Positions 21,244-29,850 of a stretch of 32,883 nt of DNA are shown here, piece by piece (position 1 is the first letter of the stretch; every line of letters starts with the position of its first letter). The notes under the pieces were generated by a model that worked only from the letters and a program-made list of their open reading frames with translations, did not search any database and had not been told where the DNA came from. Source of the stretch: Candidatus Poribacteria bacterium (GTDB lineage: Bacteria; Poribacteria; WGA-4E; WGA-3G). The stretch spans positions 86,858-119,740 of the forward strand of contig JAGWBV010000005.1 of the NCBI GenBank assembly GCA_021295715.1, written 5' to 3'. A program made the position numbers and the translations under genes.

Positions 21244-22752
21244 GTGCGGAGGAATACGAAGTTGCGGTTGAATCGTCGAATTATCCCTGGGTATACGACC
21301 ACCCGTTTAATACTCGTTTACTTCATCGTCGGCTTGGGCGCGTTGGTATTTGGGTTCTTTCATTATACCCAACAGATTTCTCGGCTGAATACGGATATAG
21401 AAGCCCAAATAGACCTTTTTGCGGATCTCGCAGCGGAAATCCCCGGCGTGGAAAACCGCGGGTTGCAACAGAAATTAATCGCGATCGTCAAAAAGTCATT
21501 CGCTGAAGACAGATCACGCACATTCTCGTTTATCATCACAGATGTACACGGAAACGTTTTAATTACGCGAGGTGTTGACCAACTCTTAGACGCAAAGATC
21601 GATAGTTTGGATATCAATGTCAACGAAAATGAGGAAATCTCGTTAACACAAGATGATCGCGCTTTACTACAGTCAACATTAGCGCGGATGAAAAAAAAAC
21701 ATCTACCTCGTGAAATACACATGCTCCTTGAAGACAGGCAGTTAAAGGGGTATATTTACTATGGGGATGCCGCGCCCAGTGAAATGGCAGATATGCCTTT
21801 TGTGATGACCGATACCACTGGCACACCTCAGAAATGGCAAATATGGGGCGATGTTATTACTGCGGATCAGGCAACTGCGGAGGAACAGGAACGAGCGAAA
21901 ATTTTCATTCAGAACGCACCAGCATCCTCGGTGATTGAAACAACACCCGAATGGCACAAAGGCTACTTTTATTATGAAAGTAAGTCATATTATGGGTTAG
22001 TAGTGCCTCTCATAGCGCCGGTGATCTTATTGGCATTTGGAACTGTCTGTTTCCTTGTCTATCAACGGATAAAGTCTTATGAACACTCGGCAATCTGGGG
22101 CGGCTTAGCCAAAGAGACCGCGCATCAACTCGGAACACCTATCTCGTCGCTGTTGGCATGGGCGGAGCTGCTACATGAGCGAGGTAAAGAGAAAAATGAT
22201 GCAGCACTTGCTGAACTCTCCGAAAGTATGAGAAATGATCTGGAGCGTTTGCAGAAAACGACGGCGCGCTTCGGTATGATCGGCACGCAGCCACCCCTTA
22301 CCGAAGTGAATATGGATGAAGTATTTGAAGATGTCCGAGCTTATTTTGAAAAACGGCTGCCGCATATTAGTCGACGCGTTGAAATCCGATTGAGACTACA
22401 TGAAACACCGCCTATACTCGCAAACGCGCAATTACTGCACTGGGTGTTTGAAAACTTAATTCGTAATTCGTTGGATGCAATGGACAAAGCGGACGGATGG
22501 ATCCAAATTGAACCAACGCATGACAAACGACACGGCGCTGTTGTTATCAAGTATGTCGACAATGGAAGCGGGATCACCCGCGAAAATCAGCGAAAGATAT
22601 TTGAACCCGGGGTGTCTACCAAGGCACACGGATGGGGACTCGGATTGACTGTCGTGCAGCGGATCATCCGTGAGTACCATCACGGGAGCATCCGCATGAT
22701 TAAAACGAGTCCTGACGGAACAACTTTTGAGATTCGACTGCCAGTTGCATAA
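21244..22752 (+). CDS. Membrane sensor histidine kinase (PorY-like by context)
   Basis: Two transmembrane segments (about residues 22-42 and 250-274) flank a periplasmic sensor of about 205 residues that I do not recognise. The cytoplasmic part has a phosphoacceptor H294 in AKETAHQLGTPIS, then the ATPase boxes: N (ENLIRNSLDAMD, 403-414), G1 (DNGSGI, 439-444), F (IFEPGVSTK) and G2 (GWGLGL, 463-468). No HAMP domain is evident. The start is uncertain: GTG 21244 lacks a ribosome site, while TTG 21262 has GGAGG nine bases upstream. The PorX-like gene follows in the same direction after 127 bp, so the two probably form a two-component system. In Bacteroidota the PorY kinase pairs with PorX and also has two membrane spans, but assignment here rests on context. 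Confidence 0.88.
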   Translation: MRRNTKLRLNRRIIPGYTTTRLILVYFIVGLGALVFGFFHYTQQISRLNTDIEAQIDLFADLAAEIPGVENRGLQQKLIAIVKKSFAEDRSRTFSFIITDVHGNVLITRGVDQLLDAKIDSLDINVNENEEISLTQDDRALLQSTLARMKKKHLPREIHMLLEDRQLKGYIYYGDAAPSEMADMPFVMTDTTGTPQKWQIWGDVITADQATAEEQERAKIFIQNAPASSVIETTPEWHKGYFYYESKSYYGLVVPLIAPVILLAFGTVCFLVYQRIKSYEHSAIWGGLAKETAHQLGTPISSLLAWAELLHERGKEKNDAALAELSESMRNDLERLQKTTARFGMIGTQPPLTEVNMDEVFEDVRAYFEKRLPHISRRVEIRLRLHETPPILANAQLLHWVFENLIRNSLDAMDKADGWIQIEPTHDKRHGAVVIKYVDNGSGITRENQRKIFEPGVSTKAHGWGLGLTVVQRIIREYHHGSIRMIKTSPDGTTFEIRLPVA

Positions 22753-22814
22753 CCCGCATTAATGGACGGTGTAGGCGAAGTAATTACCTGTGCATTTTTC
22801 CTGAGTCCGCCGAA

Positions 22815-22827
22815 GTGAAACTTTCAC
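22815..22827. promoter_or_regulatory. Perfect 13-bp palindrome between kinase and porX-like genes
   Basis: GTGAAA and TTTCAC flank a single central C. It lies 53 bp before the porX-like start in a 127-bp gap with no other clear signal. The symmetry suits an operator for a dimeric regulator, but no factor is identified and chance cannot be excluded. Confidence 0.3.
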
Positions 22828-22879
22828 CCTCGTTAATTGGGCAGTATACCGCACCTGAGCAGATTTTGAAAACGTACGT

Positions 22880-24448
22880 ATGTCACAAACACACCAAATC
22901 TTATGGATTGATGATGAAATAGAAGCGTTGCAACCGCATATTCTTGTGCTACGCGACCGAGGCTACGCGGTCACGCCCGTGACAAATGGCGAAGACGGCA
23001 TCGCGCTTTTAACGCGCGGTGATACGCAGTACAGTGCTATCCTACTTGACCAGGTGATGCCCGGTAAAGATGGAATGGCAACGCTCGATGCAATCCGCTC
23101 CATCAACACACAAATCCCAGTCATTCTCGTCACCCAATCCAGCGATGAACAATTTGTTGAGGTCGCTCTTGGCAAGCAGATAACCGATTTCTTGGTGAAA
23201 CCGATCGGTGTCGCCCAGATCGTCTCAACATTAAAACGCGTCCTTGATCAGCCGCAGATAGTCGTAAATCAGATTCCGAGCCGCTATACAGCTGATTTCA
23301 ATACTATCCGCGCAATGAAGGAGGCGTCACCGACTTGGCAAGACTGGGTCAATATCTATGTGAAACTCTTACAATGGGATCTGGTATCTGAAAAGTTAGC
23401 CGAGGGTGGGTTAGAGGAAACACATCTCGCACAGAAGAAAGAGTGCAATACCGAATTCTCTGACTTTGTCGCGACACATTACCCAGATTGGGTCGCAGGT
23501 AGTTCAGACGCGCCGCCCTTATCGGTCAACGTTCTCGATCAGCATGTTATCCCTCAACTTCAATCTGGAAAATCTGTTTATTTTATTGTGGTTGACTGCT
23601 TCCGCTTAGACCATTGGTTGGCAGTTGAATCACTCTTGTACCCGTATTTCTCTATCGAACGTCAATATAGTTTTTCAATCCTACCGAGTGCGACAATGTA
23701 CGCACGAAATGCCCTCTTTAGCGGTTTGTTCCCAATAGAGATTGCCGAACGCTATCCAGAATACTGGCAGGAAGAATCTGATGGGGACACAAGTACAAAT
23801 CGCTACGAACGCCAGCTCCTCGAAGCACATCTGAAACGCAGAGGTGTCAAGCTGAAGCCAGGAATCCAGTACTTCAAGATTTTTGACACCCGAGGTGGCA
23901 ACACCTACAAAAAGCGGGTCGCCGCGACCACGCGCGTAAGTCTCTCAGCACTGGTCGTCAATTTCATTGACATCTTGACGCATCAGCGCTCACAATCTGA
24001 TGTTCTACAGCAGCTTGCACCTGATGAATCCGCTTTTCGGGCTTTGGCGCGCTCATGGTTCTCGCATTCGGTACTTTTCGATATTTTACGCATTATTGCA
24101 GCACAAAACGCAACTGTAGTCCTCACCAGCGATCACGGCTCTGTCTTCTGTAACAGAGCAACCCGCGCTTACGGTAATCGTGAGACTACCACCAGCCTCC
24201 GATTTAAAATCGGCTCTAATTTAGGATGCGAAGAGGGCGAGGCGGTGTATCTCCGAAACCCAAAGGAGTATCGACTACCGGCGGAAAATACAAGCAAGGA
24301 CTACATTCTCGCGAAAGACGATTATTATTTCGTCTATCCGAACGATTTTTATAAGTATAAACGGCAGTTTCAAGGAGGGTTCCAGCACGGCGGTATCTCG
24401 ATGGGTGAACTGATAACACCTGTCGTGACGTTGACACCGCGGCTGTAA
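22880..24448 (+). CDS. porX: PorX-like response regulator fused to a PglZ/alkaline-phosphatase-superfamily domain
   Basis: Residues 1-125 are a receiver domain with D11-D12, phosphoacceptor D57 in LLDQVMPG, T85 in LVTQSS and K107 in LVKPIG. A helical linker follows to about 215. Residues 225-522 are a PglZ/alkaline-phosphatase-superfamily domain: D239 in IVVDCFRLD, T272 in LPSATMYARNALFSGLFP, D418-H419 in LTSDHGS, and H503 in QHGGISMGE. This whole layout is that of PorX, which in Bacteroidota controls type IX secretion genes and hydrolyses cyclic or linear oligoadenylates. T272 sits where I recall the PorX nucleophile. No DNA-binding domain is present. Its partner kinase is encoded upstream. 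Whether this organism has type IX secretion is not visible here. Confidence 0.9.
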   Translation: MSQTHQILWIDDEIEALQPHILVLRDRGYAVTPVTNGEDGIALLTRGDTQYSAILLDQVMPGKDGMATLDAIRSINTQIPVILVTQSSDEQFVEVALGKQITDFLVKPIGVAQIVSTLKRVLDQPQIVVNQIPSRYTADFNTIRAMKEASPTWQDWVNIYVKLLQWDLVSEKLAEGGLEETHLAQKKECNTEFSDFVATHYPDWVAGSSDAPPLSVNVLDQHVIPQLQSGKSVYFIVVDCFRLDHWLAVESLLYPYFSIERQYSFSILPSATMYARNALFSGLFPIEIAERYPEYWQEESDGDTSTNRYERQLLEAHLKRRGVKLKPGIQYFKIFDTRGGNTYKKRVAATTRVSLSALVVNFIDILTHQRSQSDVLQQLAPDESAFRALARSWFSHSVLFDILRIIAAQNATVVLTSDHGSVFCNRATRAYGNRETTTSLRFKIGSNLGCEEGEAVYLRNPKEYRLPAENTSKDYILAKDDYYFVYPNDFYKYKRQFQGGFQHGGISMGELITPVVTLTPRL

Positions 24449-24777
24449 GACGCAGCTTGCAAGCCCAGATGAATAGATAGTACACCACTCTATAATTTAT
24501 TATATCAAGTCAAAGTTATCAGGTCCTTCGGAAAACAGCAAAGGATTGAGACACGGAAAAAGGGTCTCCCTATAGTTGACTTGGTACCACTCCCGCTGGG
24601 GGCAACCGCACACTTGCTGATTTGGCTGAAGCGTCCCATTCGGACACGCATCGCATCGCGCAGACGGAATGTAGGACGCACTTCTATGAAGCCCTCACTG
24701 CTATTGCAACGCTGCCGATTTTGACACGACAATTTAACCGAGGTGCCTCTTAAAAAAGGGCACGATAGGAGGTAATG
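24449..24777 (+). other. 329-bp gap before the ribonuclease gene; long leader with hairpins
   Basis: No gene is convincing here. Noted elements are a TATAAT at 24491-24496 without a good -35, a GAGAC/GTCTC inverted repeat around a purine-rich loop near 24550-24575, and a GTGCC/GGCAC hairpin just before the AGGAGG ribosome site (24767-24772). RNase E is autoregulated through its leader in E. coli, so a structured leader here would be reasonable, but this is speculation. Confidence 0.35.
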
Positions 24778-26358
24778 ATGGAAAAGGAGATACTTATTTC
24801 TGATGATGAGTATGAAACACGCTGTGCGGTACTTGACGAAGGGGTGCTGAATGAAATTTACATTGAACGGAAAGCAGCGACGCAAACATTGGGGAATCTC
24901 TACAAGGGACGCGTTGAGAACGTACTACCCGGAATGCAAGTAGCATTCGTTGACATTGGATTGGATCGGCATGCCTTTCTACATATTTCTGACCTCAAAT
25001 ATGAGCATGCTGACGAAGATGAGGACGATAATGGGAAACACAACGGAGACCGAAAATCGAGCAAAAACACCGCAGTATTGGACCTGAAGGGAAAACAATC
25101 CAAACAGACACGCGGTGGACGCGGGTTCCCATTTCTCATAAGTGACCTCATTTCAAAAAGACAGGAACTTCTCGTTCAAGTTGGCAAGGAGCCTATCGGG
25201 ACAAAGGGGGCACGGGTTACCAGTAACATCACACTCCCTGGACGTTATGTCGTCTACATGCCCAATTCTTCGAATATTGGTGTCTCACGACGTATTGAAT
25301 CTGCTTCCGAGAGAGACAGACTTCGTAACATGGCAAAGACAGTGAAAGCCGACGTTGAAGGCGGATTTATCATTCGTACTGCCGCTGAAGGGTTGAACGA
25401 AACCGAGTTTGCAGCCGAAATCCGATATCTTATTAATCAATGGAAACAGGTCCGCACCCGCGCAGATAAAAAATCTGCACCCAGTCTTGTCAGTAAAGAC
25501 CTTAGTTTTACCAACAGGATCGTCCGGGATATGCTCACGAAAGAGGTTAAGCAACTGCTTATCGATTCAGACGCAGGGTACCAGGAAACGATGGAGTATG
25601 TCTCCTCTGTCATGCCCGATCTGAAAACTCGCGTCTCGCTCTATCGGGAAGATCCAACACTTTTTGATGCTTACGGTGTTGAACGCGCACTCAAGGAAGC
25701 ACTCAGCGAGAAAATTTGGCTCAAGTGTGGAGGACATATTATCATCCAACAGACTGAAGCCATGGTCTCGATTGATGTCAACACCGGTCGATTCGTTGGA
25801 AAATCTGACCCAGATAACACGATTCTCAGTGCTAACCTTGAGGCTGTTGAGGAGGTCGTCCGCCAAATTCAATTACGGGATTTGGGAGGGATTATCGTCG
25901 TTGATTTTATTGATATGGAAGAGGTTTCGCACCGTAAACGTGTCTTTAAAATGCTACAGGAAGCACTCCGAAAGGACCGTGCCCGCACAAATATCCTCCA
26001 TTTCTCAGATTTAGGGCTCGTTGAGATGACACGCCAGCGCACCCGACCAAGCCTCTCTACCCTACTGATGGAGGAGTGTCCCTACTGTGATGGACATGGC
26101 ACGATTCTATCTGTCGAAACCGTCGTCATTCAGTTGCTACGTGCGATAAAGATGGCACATAAACAAACGCAGCAGTCCCAATTACGGGTTATCGCGAATG
26201 ACTTTGTCGTCTCGCATATAAAGTCGAAGATGTCAAATAAATTGCGGGAACTCAAGAAGTCATTAAAATTAGATCTCATTTTGGAACCTGATGCCGACTT
26301 GCACCTCGAAGATTACCGAATCTTCGTCGGAAAAGGTGAAGAATTATTTCTTGATTAA
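24778..26358 (+). CDS. rng: Ribonuclease G/E family endoribonuclease
   Basis: This single-strand-specific endoribonuclease processes rRNA and mRNA. Numbering from the ATG at 24775, the S1 RNA-binding domain spans about residues 38-145 and is interrupted by an acidic, then lysine-rich, low-complexity insert (78-115). The catalytic magnesium ligands are D334 in VSIDVNTG and D377 in VDFIDM. CPYC (435-438) is the zinc-link motif used for dimer formation. The C-terminal scaffold region of RNase E is absent, as in RNase G. I chose ATG 24778, five bases after AGGAGG; ATG 24775 is only two bases away. The gene precedes rplU and rpmA, a common arrangement, though rplU has its own promoter. Confidence 0.93.
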   Translation: MEKEILISDDEYETRCAVLDEGVLNEIYIERKAATQTLGNLYKGRVENVLPGMQVAFVDIGLDRHAFLHISDLKYEHADEDEDDNGKHNGDRKSSKNTAVLDLKGKQSKQTRGGRGFPFLISDLISKRQELLVQVGKEPIGTKGARVTSNITLPGRYVVYMPNSSNIGVSRRIESASERDRLRNMAKTVKADVEGGFIIRTAAEGLNETEFAAEIRYLINQWKQVRTRADKKSAPSLVSKDLSFTNRIVRDMLTKEVKQLLIDSDAGYQETMEYVSSVMPDLKTRVSLYREDPTLFDAYGVERALKEALSEKIWLKCGGHIIIQQTEAMVSIDVNTGRFVGKSDPDNTILSANLEAVEEVVRQIQLRDLGGIIVVDFIDMEEVSHRKRVFKMLQEALRKDRARTNILHFSDLGLVEMTRQRTRPSLSTLLMEECPYCDGHGTILSVETVVIQLLRAIKMAHKQTQQSQLRVIANDFVVSHIKSKMSNKLRELKKSLKLDLILEPDADLHLEDYRIFVGKGEELFLD

Positions 26359-26384
26359 CAGGGCTTACGCTGAAAGCGAATATC

Positions 26385-26487
26385 GTGAGGAAAGGCTGGA
26401 AGGACGGAAGAAGGAGCGAAGGATGGGCACCCAATCTTCCACCCTTCCCGTCTTCCTATCTTCCTTGTCTTCCGATTCTGATAGAAA
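26385..26487. repeat. Purine-rich then pyrimidine-rich imperfect inverted repeat
   Basis: A nearly pure purine stretch (about 26387-26427, with GGAAGGACGGAAG) is followed by a pyrimidine stretch (about 26430-26487, with CTTCC repeated five times). The two can pair imperfectly into a long hairpin. It lies between the ribonuclease gene and the rplU promoter and may stop read-through. It has the look of a dispersed repeat. Confidence 0.45.
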
Positions 26488-26515
26488 GGGATTTTGCGTA
26501 AATCCTATTGATTAA

Positions 26516-26544
26516 TTGACATTGATGTCTTTTTAGGGTATAAT
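26516..26544 (+). promoter_or_regulatory. Perfect consensus sigma70 promoter of rplU-rpmA
   Basis: TTGACA (26516-26521), exactly 17 bp, and TATAAT (26539-26544). Transcription from about 26551 leaves a leader of under 30 bases with AAGGAGTGAT before ATG 26578. Such strength suits a ribosomal protein operon. Confidence 0.85.
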
Positions 26545-26577
26545 TTAACCAGAATCAAAAAGGAGTGATATATAAAA

Positions 26578-26916
26578 ATGTATGCAGTCTTTGCGAGCGG
26601 AGGGAAACAGCATCGGGTGGAAGTAGGAAACCTGATTGATATTGAAAAACTCGATGCAGAGGTCGGTGACAGCGTCACCTTCTCATCCGTTCTGGCTGTC
26701 GCTGGCGATGATGGTCAGTTACAAGCCGGCTCGCCCTATCTTGACAATACTTCAGTTACAGCCGAAGTGATTCAACAGGCACGCGGAAAAAAGATGGTTG
26801 TGTTCAAATCGAAACGCCGTAAAGGTTACAAACGTAAATTAGGACATCGTCAATCGTTTACACGCGTGAAAATTACCGCTATTGGCGCGGTGGAGGAACA
26901 ATCTGATGGCTCATAA
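26578..26916 (+). CDS. rplU: 50S ribosomal protein L21
   Basis: L21 binds 23S rRNA in the large subunit. The 112-residue protein starts [17 protein letters not shown], carries the [17 protein letters not shown] rRNA-binding segment (77-93) and the FTRVKITAI strand, all diagnostic. It is about nine residues longer than E. coli L21, through a loop and an acidic tail. It has a consensus promoter and an AAGGAG site, and overlaps rpmA by 11 bp in another frame, so the two are translationally linked. Confidence 0.97.
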   Translation: MYAVFASGGKQHRVEVGNLIDIEKLDAEVGDSVTFSSVLAVAGDDGQLQAGSPYLDNTSVTAEVIQQARGKKMVVFKSKRRKGYKRKLGHRQSFTRVKITAIGAVEEQSDGS

Positions 26917-27172
26917 GAAAGGCGGCGGAAGCACTCGGAACGGACGCGATAGTATCGGAAAACGACTCGGTGTCAAAAGATTTTCCGGAAATTATGTCAC
27001 CGCAGGGAGCATTCTCACCCGACAGCGTGGAACGCATATCCACCCTGGAAACAACGTTGGGGTTGGAAGGGACTATACGCTCTTCTCGAAAATTGATGGA
27101 TATGTATGGTTTGAGCGAAAAGACAAATACCGCCGGAAGGTGAGTGTCTATACAGAGCGTCCTGAATTTTAG
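26906..27172 (+). CDS. rpmA: 50S ribosomal protein L27
   Basis: L27 reaches the peptidyl transferase centre with its N-terminus. The 88-residue protein begins [16 protein letters not shown] and continues with [11 protein letters not shown] and [19 protein letters not shown], which is textbook L27. No N-terminal extension for Prp cleavage is present, unlike in Firmicutes. ATG 26906 lies inside the last codons of rplU, with GGAGG nine bases upstream; an in-frame start at 26882 would wrongly add eight residues. A strong terminator follows. Confidence 0.97.
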   Translation: MAHKKGGGSTRNGRDSIGKRLGVKRFSGNYVTAGSILTRQRGTHIHPGNNVGVGRDYTLFSKIDGYVWFERKDKYRRKVSVYTERPEF

Positions 27173-27204
27173 CGGATTTACCCGTCTCAGGAATTAACGA
27201 CCAG

Positions 27205-27256
27205 AAGCCTCGCCTTAGGGTGTTGCAACCTGCACCACTCCAAGCGAGGCTTTTTT
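27205..27256 (+). terminator. Intrinsic terminator of rplU-rpmA
   Basis: AAGCCTCGC (27205-27213) pairs perfectly with GCGAGGCTT (27244-27252), and a run of T continues to 27256. The loop is long (30 bases) and can form an inner GGTG/CACC hairpin. It begins 33 bp after the rpmA stop. Confidence 0.85.
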
Positions 27257-27286
27257 ACTCCAAAATGCCTATAGATTTGCACGCAT

Positions 27287-27311
27287 TGTAGGGGAGGTCT
27301 TGTGCCTGCCC
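27287..27311. repeat. Dispersed palindromic repeat, copy 2
   Basis: TGTAG, then GGGAGG and CCTGCCC arms with one mismatch around a TCTTGTG loop. The order TGTAGGGG, AGGTCT, TGTGCCT matches the element at 16441-16470. Confidence 0.5.
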
Positions 27312-27345
27312 AACTAAACTTGGAACAGATAGGAAAATTAAAACA

Positions 27346-27750
27346 ATGAAATGGGTGATTTGGTTCATAACACTAACAGTAGTGCTCGGATGTGGCGGAC
27401 AATTACAGCAACTTGCCGTCGAAACGATGGAGAACGCTCAGGTAGCACTGACTTCTGCCAACGCGATGGGGGCACAGGAGGCTGCCGATACTCCGTTTCG
27501 CACCGCTCAAGAGATGCTTGTCACGGCTGAGAGCGCAATGGATGCTGGTGATGTAGAGCAAGCGTATCGACTCGCACTTCGCTCGTATCTTCACGCGCGA
27601 ATCGCAACTGAGATCGCCATCGCGATTCGTGAGGAAGCAAACGTTCAAGAGGCACAGGCGCAGCTTACGCTCACCGAACAGAACGTCAACCAGGTCCTCC
27701 AGAGGCTTGAGGCGATGAGAGTTGAACTTGAGGCGTTACAGAAATTCTAA
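27346..27750 (+). CDS. Small DUF4398-like lipoprotein
   Basis: A 15-residue hydrophobic signal ends in VVLGC, a good lipobox with C16 as lipid site. The mature part is alpha-helical with A-x3-A heptad patterns, as in the DUF4398 family: ETMENAQVALTSANAMGAQEAA, then FRTAQEMLVTAESAMDAGD and AYRLALRSYLHARIATEIA, ending in a coiled coil (about 100-134). Its likely place is the outer membrane, facing the periplasm. It precedes a larger lipoprotein with the same N-terminal helical pattern, so the two may interact. TAGGAAAA precedes the ATG. Function unknown. Confidence 0.78.
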   Translation: MKWVIWFITLTVVLGCGGQLQQLAVETMENAQVALTSANAMGAQEAADTPFRTAQEMLVTAESAMDAGDVEQAYRLALRSYLHARIATEIAIAIREEANVQEAQAQLTLTEQNVNQVLQRLEAMRVELEALQKF

Positions 27751-27873
27751 GAAAATCAAGTGTTGTAACTGTAGAACGACTGAACGGATAGGCAATCGGG
27801 AGTATTGGGTTTGCGTGACACGGAGGAAGTGGTTGTCGGAGAAAATCCGAACCGATAACTGACAACTATCAAC

Positions 27874-29517
27874 ATGAAATATTACGGATTGCTATTTTTA
27901 GCTACATGCATTATCGCATCCGGATGTGCTGCACCAGAGATTGATGAAGTCATCCTTGCGACGCAATTTCAAGACGCGCAGCAGGCAGTCAATGATGCAG
28001 CCGCGTTGGATGCTGAGCCTTTGGTGCCTGAGGAATACGGGCGTGCAGTGAAACTTCTGAATTTCGCTCGGAACTCGCGTGAAAAAGGGGACATCCCCCA
28101 AAGTGCTGAATTTGCGTATCAGGCAGAATTGGTCGCACAGATCGCCAACGCAAAAGCGCGGCAGCACCACGCTCGGAAAAAAGTCGTTACCATCCGAGAA
28201 CAGATATACCAACAAATTATAAAGGCACACGAGCACGAACTCGAAATCGCCCGTATCCGTGAGGCAATCCTTGAGGAACAACTCGCGCGTGCTTTGAGTT
28301 CTCGCGACAAAGGGCAACAGCAAACAGAGCAACTTTCGACGGAACTCGCACATTTAAAAATATCACTACGTCAAACCGAACTGCGCTTGTCACTCATGAG
28401 CGTAGAATCACTCGTTAATGTTTCAAAATATACCTATCCGGCAATTGAAAAAACTGCTGACTACGAGCGCGCCCAGGCATCAATCGCTTCAATAGCCAGT
28501 CTCATTGTGCAAGAGGCGTTCGTTGAAGCAGCGGATGCTATCTCGGGTGCCCAGAAACTTGCTGATAACCTTTACCAGTTGGCGCAGGAAAACCAGAAGG
28601 TGGAGGCGGAAGCAAGGACGAGCGCGCACATCGCAATTACGAAGGCGGAAGTAATCATTCAGCGTGCACAATACCTCAATGCCAACCAACACGCACCAGA
28701 ACAATTCCAAGAAGCAACAGCACAATTGAAGCGCGCACAACAGGAATTGGCCACCAATCGTTACGAGCAGGCGCAGCAATTTGCGCAGCGAGCACAACAA
28801 ATCGCTGATGAGACAGTCATCATCGCAGAAGCTGCGGAATTTAGGCAACGCGCACAAGCGGAGTTAGATCGGCGTGCAGCGGAAGCACAACGAGCGGTTG
28901 ATACGCTGAAAGCGGATCTCGCGGCACAAGCAAACACACAGGTCCCGCAGTTAGAGGCACGACTCTATGAACTTGCCAATACGGCTTATGCAAAGGCAAA
29001 GTCCGCATTAGTAAACAAGGAATATGAGACGGCTATCGCAGGTTCCATGGAGGGCAGTGATTATCTGAAACGTGCCATTGCAAACGCACAACGCATAACG
29101 TCGGCGAAGTCGGATTTACTAAAAGCAGCGAGGCAAATCCCTAAAGCCATCGTTATGGAGCAGAGGGATAGCGTCCTTATCCGTATCAGGGGCAACGCGT
29201 TTGCCCACGGCAGTACACAACTTCAAAGAGAATTTTTCGCGACGTTTGAGCAGCTCGCAAGCGTCTTACGTCGGGAGAGTTTCAGCAGTTACCCCGTCCG
29301 AATCGAGGTACACACAAGTGCCTTAGGAAATGCGAACGTCAATCGAAATGTAAGTATGGGGCGTGCGGACTCAATCAAGAGGGTGCTCGTTGAAGAACGG
29401 GTCAACGCCGAGCGCCTCACCCCTGTAGGTTTGGGAGAAAACGCGCCTCTTATTGAAGACGGTCCCAACAAAGAGGAACAGAACCGCAGGATTGATATAA
29501 TTATCAAGACAAACTAA
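27874..29517 (+). CDS. Lipoprotein with DUF4398-like/coiled-coil region and C-terminal OmpA-like domain
   Basis: The 547-residue protein has a signal sequence ending in ASGC, with C18 as lipid site. A DUF4398-like helical segment follows (about 30-110: AQQAVNDAAALDAE, YGRAVKLLNFARNSREKGDI, AEFAYQAELVAQIANAKAR). The long middle (110-420) is predicted coiled coil, very rich in A, Q and E. Residues about 430-547 are an OmpA/Pal-like peptidoglycan-binding domain with RIEVHTSALGN, the NVSMGRADSIKRVLVE helix, GLGENAPL and the terminal NRRIDIII. It probably tethers the outer membrane to peptidoglycan or spans the periplasm. The smaller DUF4398-like lipoprotein is encoded just upstream. Confidence 0.88.
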   Translation: MKYYGLLFLATCIIASGCAAPEIDEVILATQFQDAQQAVNDAAALDAEPLVPEEYGRAVKLLNFARNSREKGDIPQSAEFAYQAELVAQIANAKARQHHARKKVVTIREQIYQQIIKAHEHELEIARIREAILEEQLARALSSRDKGQQQTEQLSTELAHLKISLRQTELRLSLMSVESLVNVSKYTYPAIEKTADYERAQASIASIASLIVQEAFVEAADAISGAQKLADNLYQLAQENQKVEAEARTSAHIAITKAEVIIQRAQYLNANQHAPEQFQEATAQLKRAQQELATNRYEQAQQFAQRAQQIADETVIIAEAAEFRQRAQAELDRRAAEAQRAVDTLKADLAAQANTQVPQLEARLYELANTAYAKAKSALVNKEYETAIAGSMEGSDYLKRAIANAQRITSAKSDLLKAARQIPKAIVMEQRDSVLIRIRGNAFAHGSTQLQREFFATFEQLASVLRRESFSSYPVRIEVHTSALGNANVNRNVSMGRADSIKRVLVEERVNAERLTPVGLGENAPLIEDGPNKEEQNRRIDIIIKTN

Positions 29518-29523
29518 AAACTC

Positions 29524-29838
29524 GTGCAACACAAAGACCCTTATCTCGTCAATCAGGTCGCAATGCGTCTGTTTGGAGATAGATATATCATCATTTATGG
29601 AAATACAATTCAGTTCCACAACCACTGTTATCATCTGCGGTCCATCAGTACGTCAGGACATCCGCACCGTGGGTGCTACTACTTAGAGGACGCGAACACG
29701 GGTTTGGCGATGTCAAGCGATGTCGATTTCGCTCCTCTTGGCGCATACGGTGCTATTTTCGAGCCGCAGACGGGTGACATGATTGATTGCGAAACAGTCC
29801 CTTACAGTGAGAAAAACGACAGCCGGACGAACACATGA
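29524..29838 (+). CDS. Small protein of unknown function between the OmpA-like lipoprotein gene and guaA
   Basis: The frame of 104 residues begins at a GTG six bases after the lipoprotein stop. It has no good ribosome site; an ATG at 29563 would give a 91-residue form. The sequence is compact and not low-complexity: MRLFGDRYIIIYGNTIQFHNH, then HLRSISTSG, RGCYYLEDANTG and FEPQTGDMIDCE. It is rich in aromatic residues and histidine. Its stop TGA is part of the TGAGG ribosome site of guaA, a spacing that supports real coupling. I do not recognise it. Confidence 0.5.
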   Translation: MQHKDPYLVNQVAMRLFGDRYIIIYGNTIQFHNHCYHLRSISTSGHPHRGCYYLEDANTGLAMSSDVDFAPLGAYGAIFEPQTGDMIDCETVPYSEKNDSRTNT

Positions 29839-29850
29839 GGCTGCCAGTCT

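Noticed and set aside
21006-21302. 98-codon minus-strand frame in the kinase/HAD intergenic region
   Set aside because: It overlaps both predicted promoters and the kinase start, is A/T-driven, and has no ribosome site.
24505-24885. 126-codon minus-strand frame in the gap before the ribonuclease gene
   Set aside because: It overlaps the 5' end of rng, has no ribosome site and shows no recognisable pattern. I could not support it as a gene, though the gap holds no other one.
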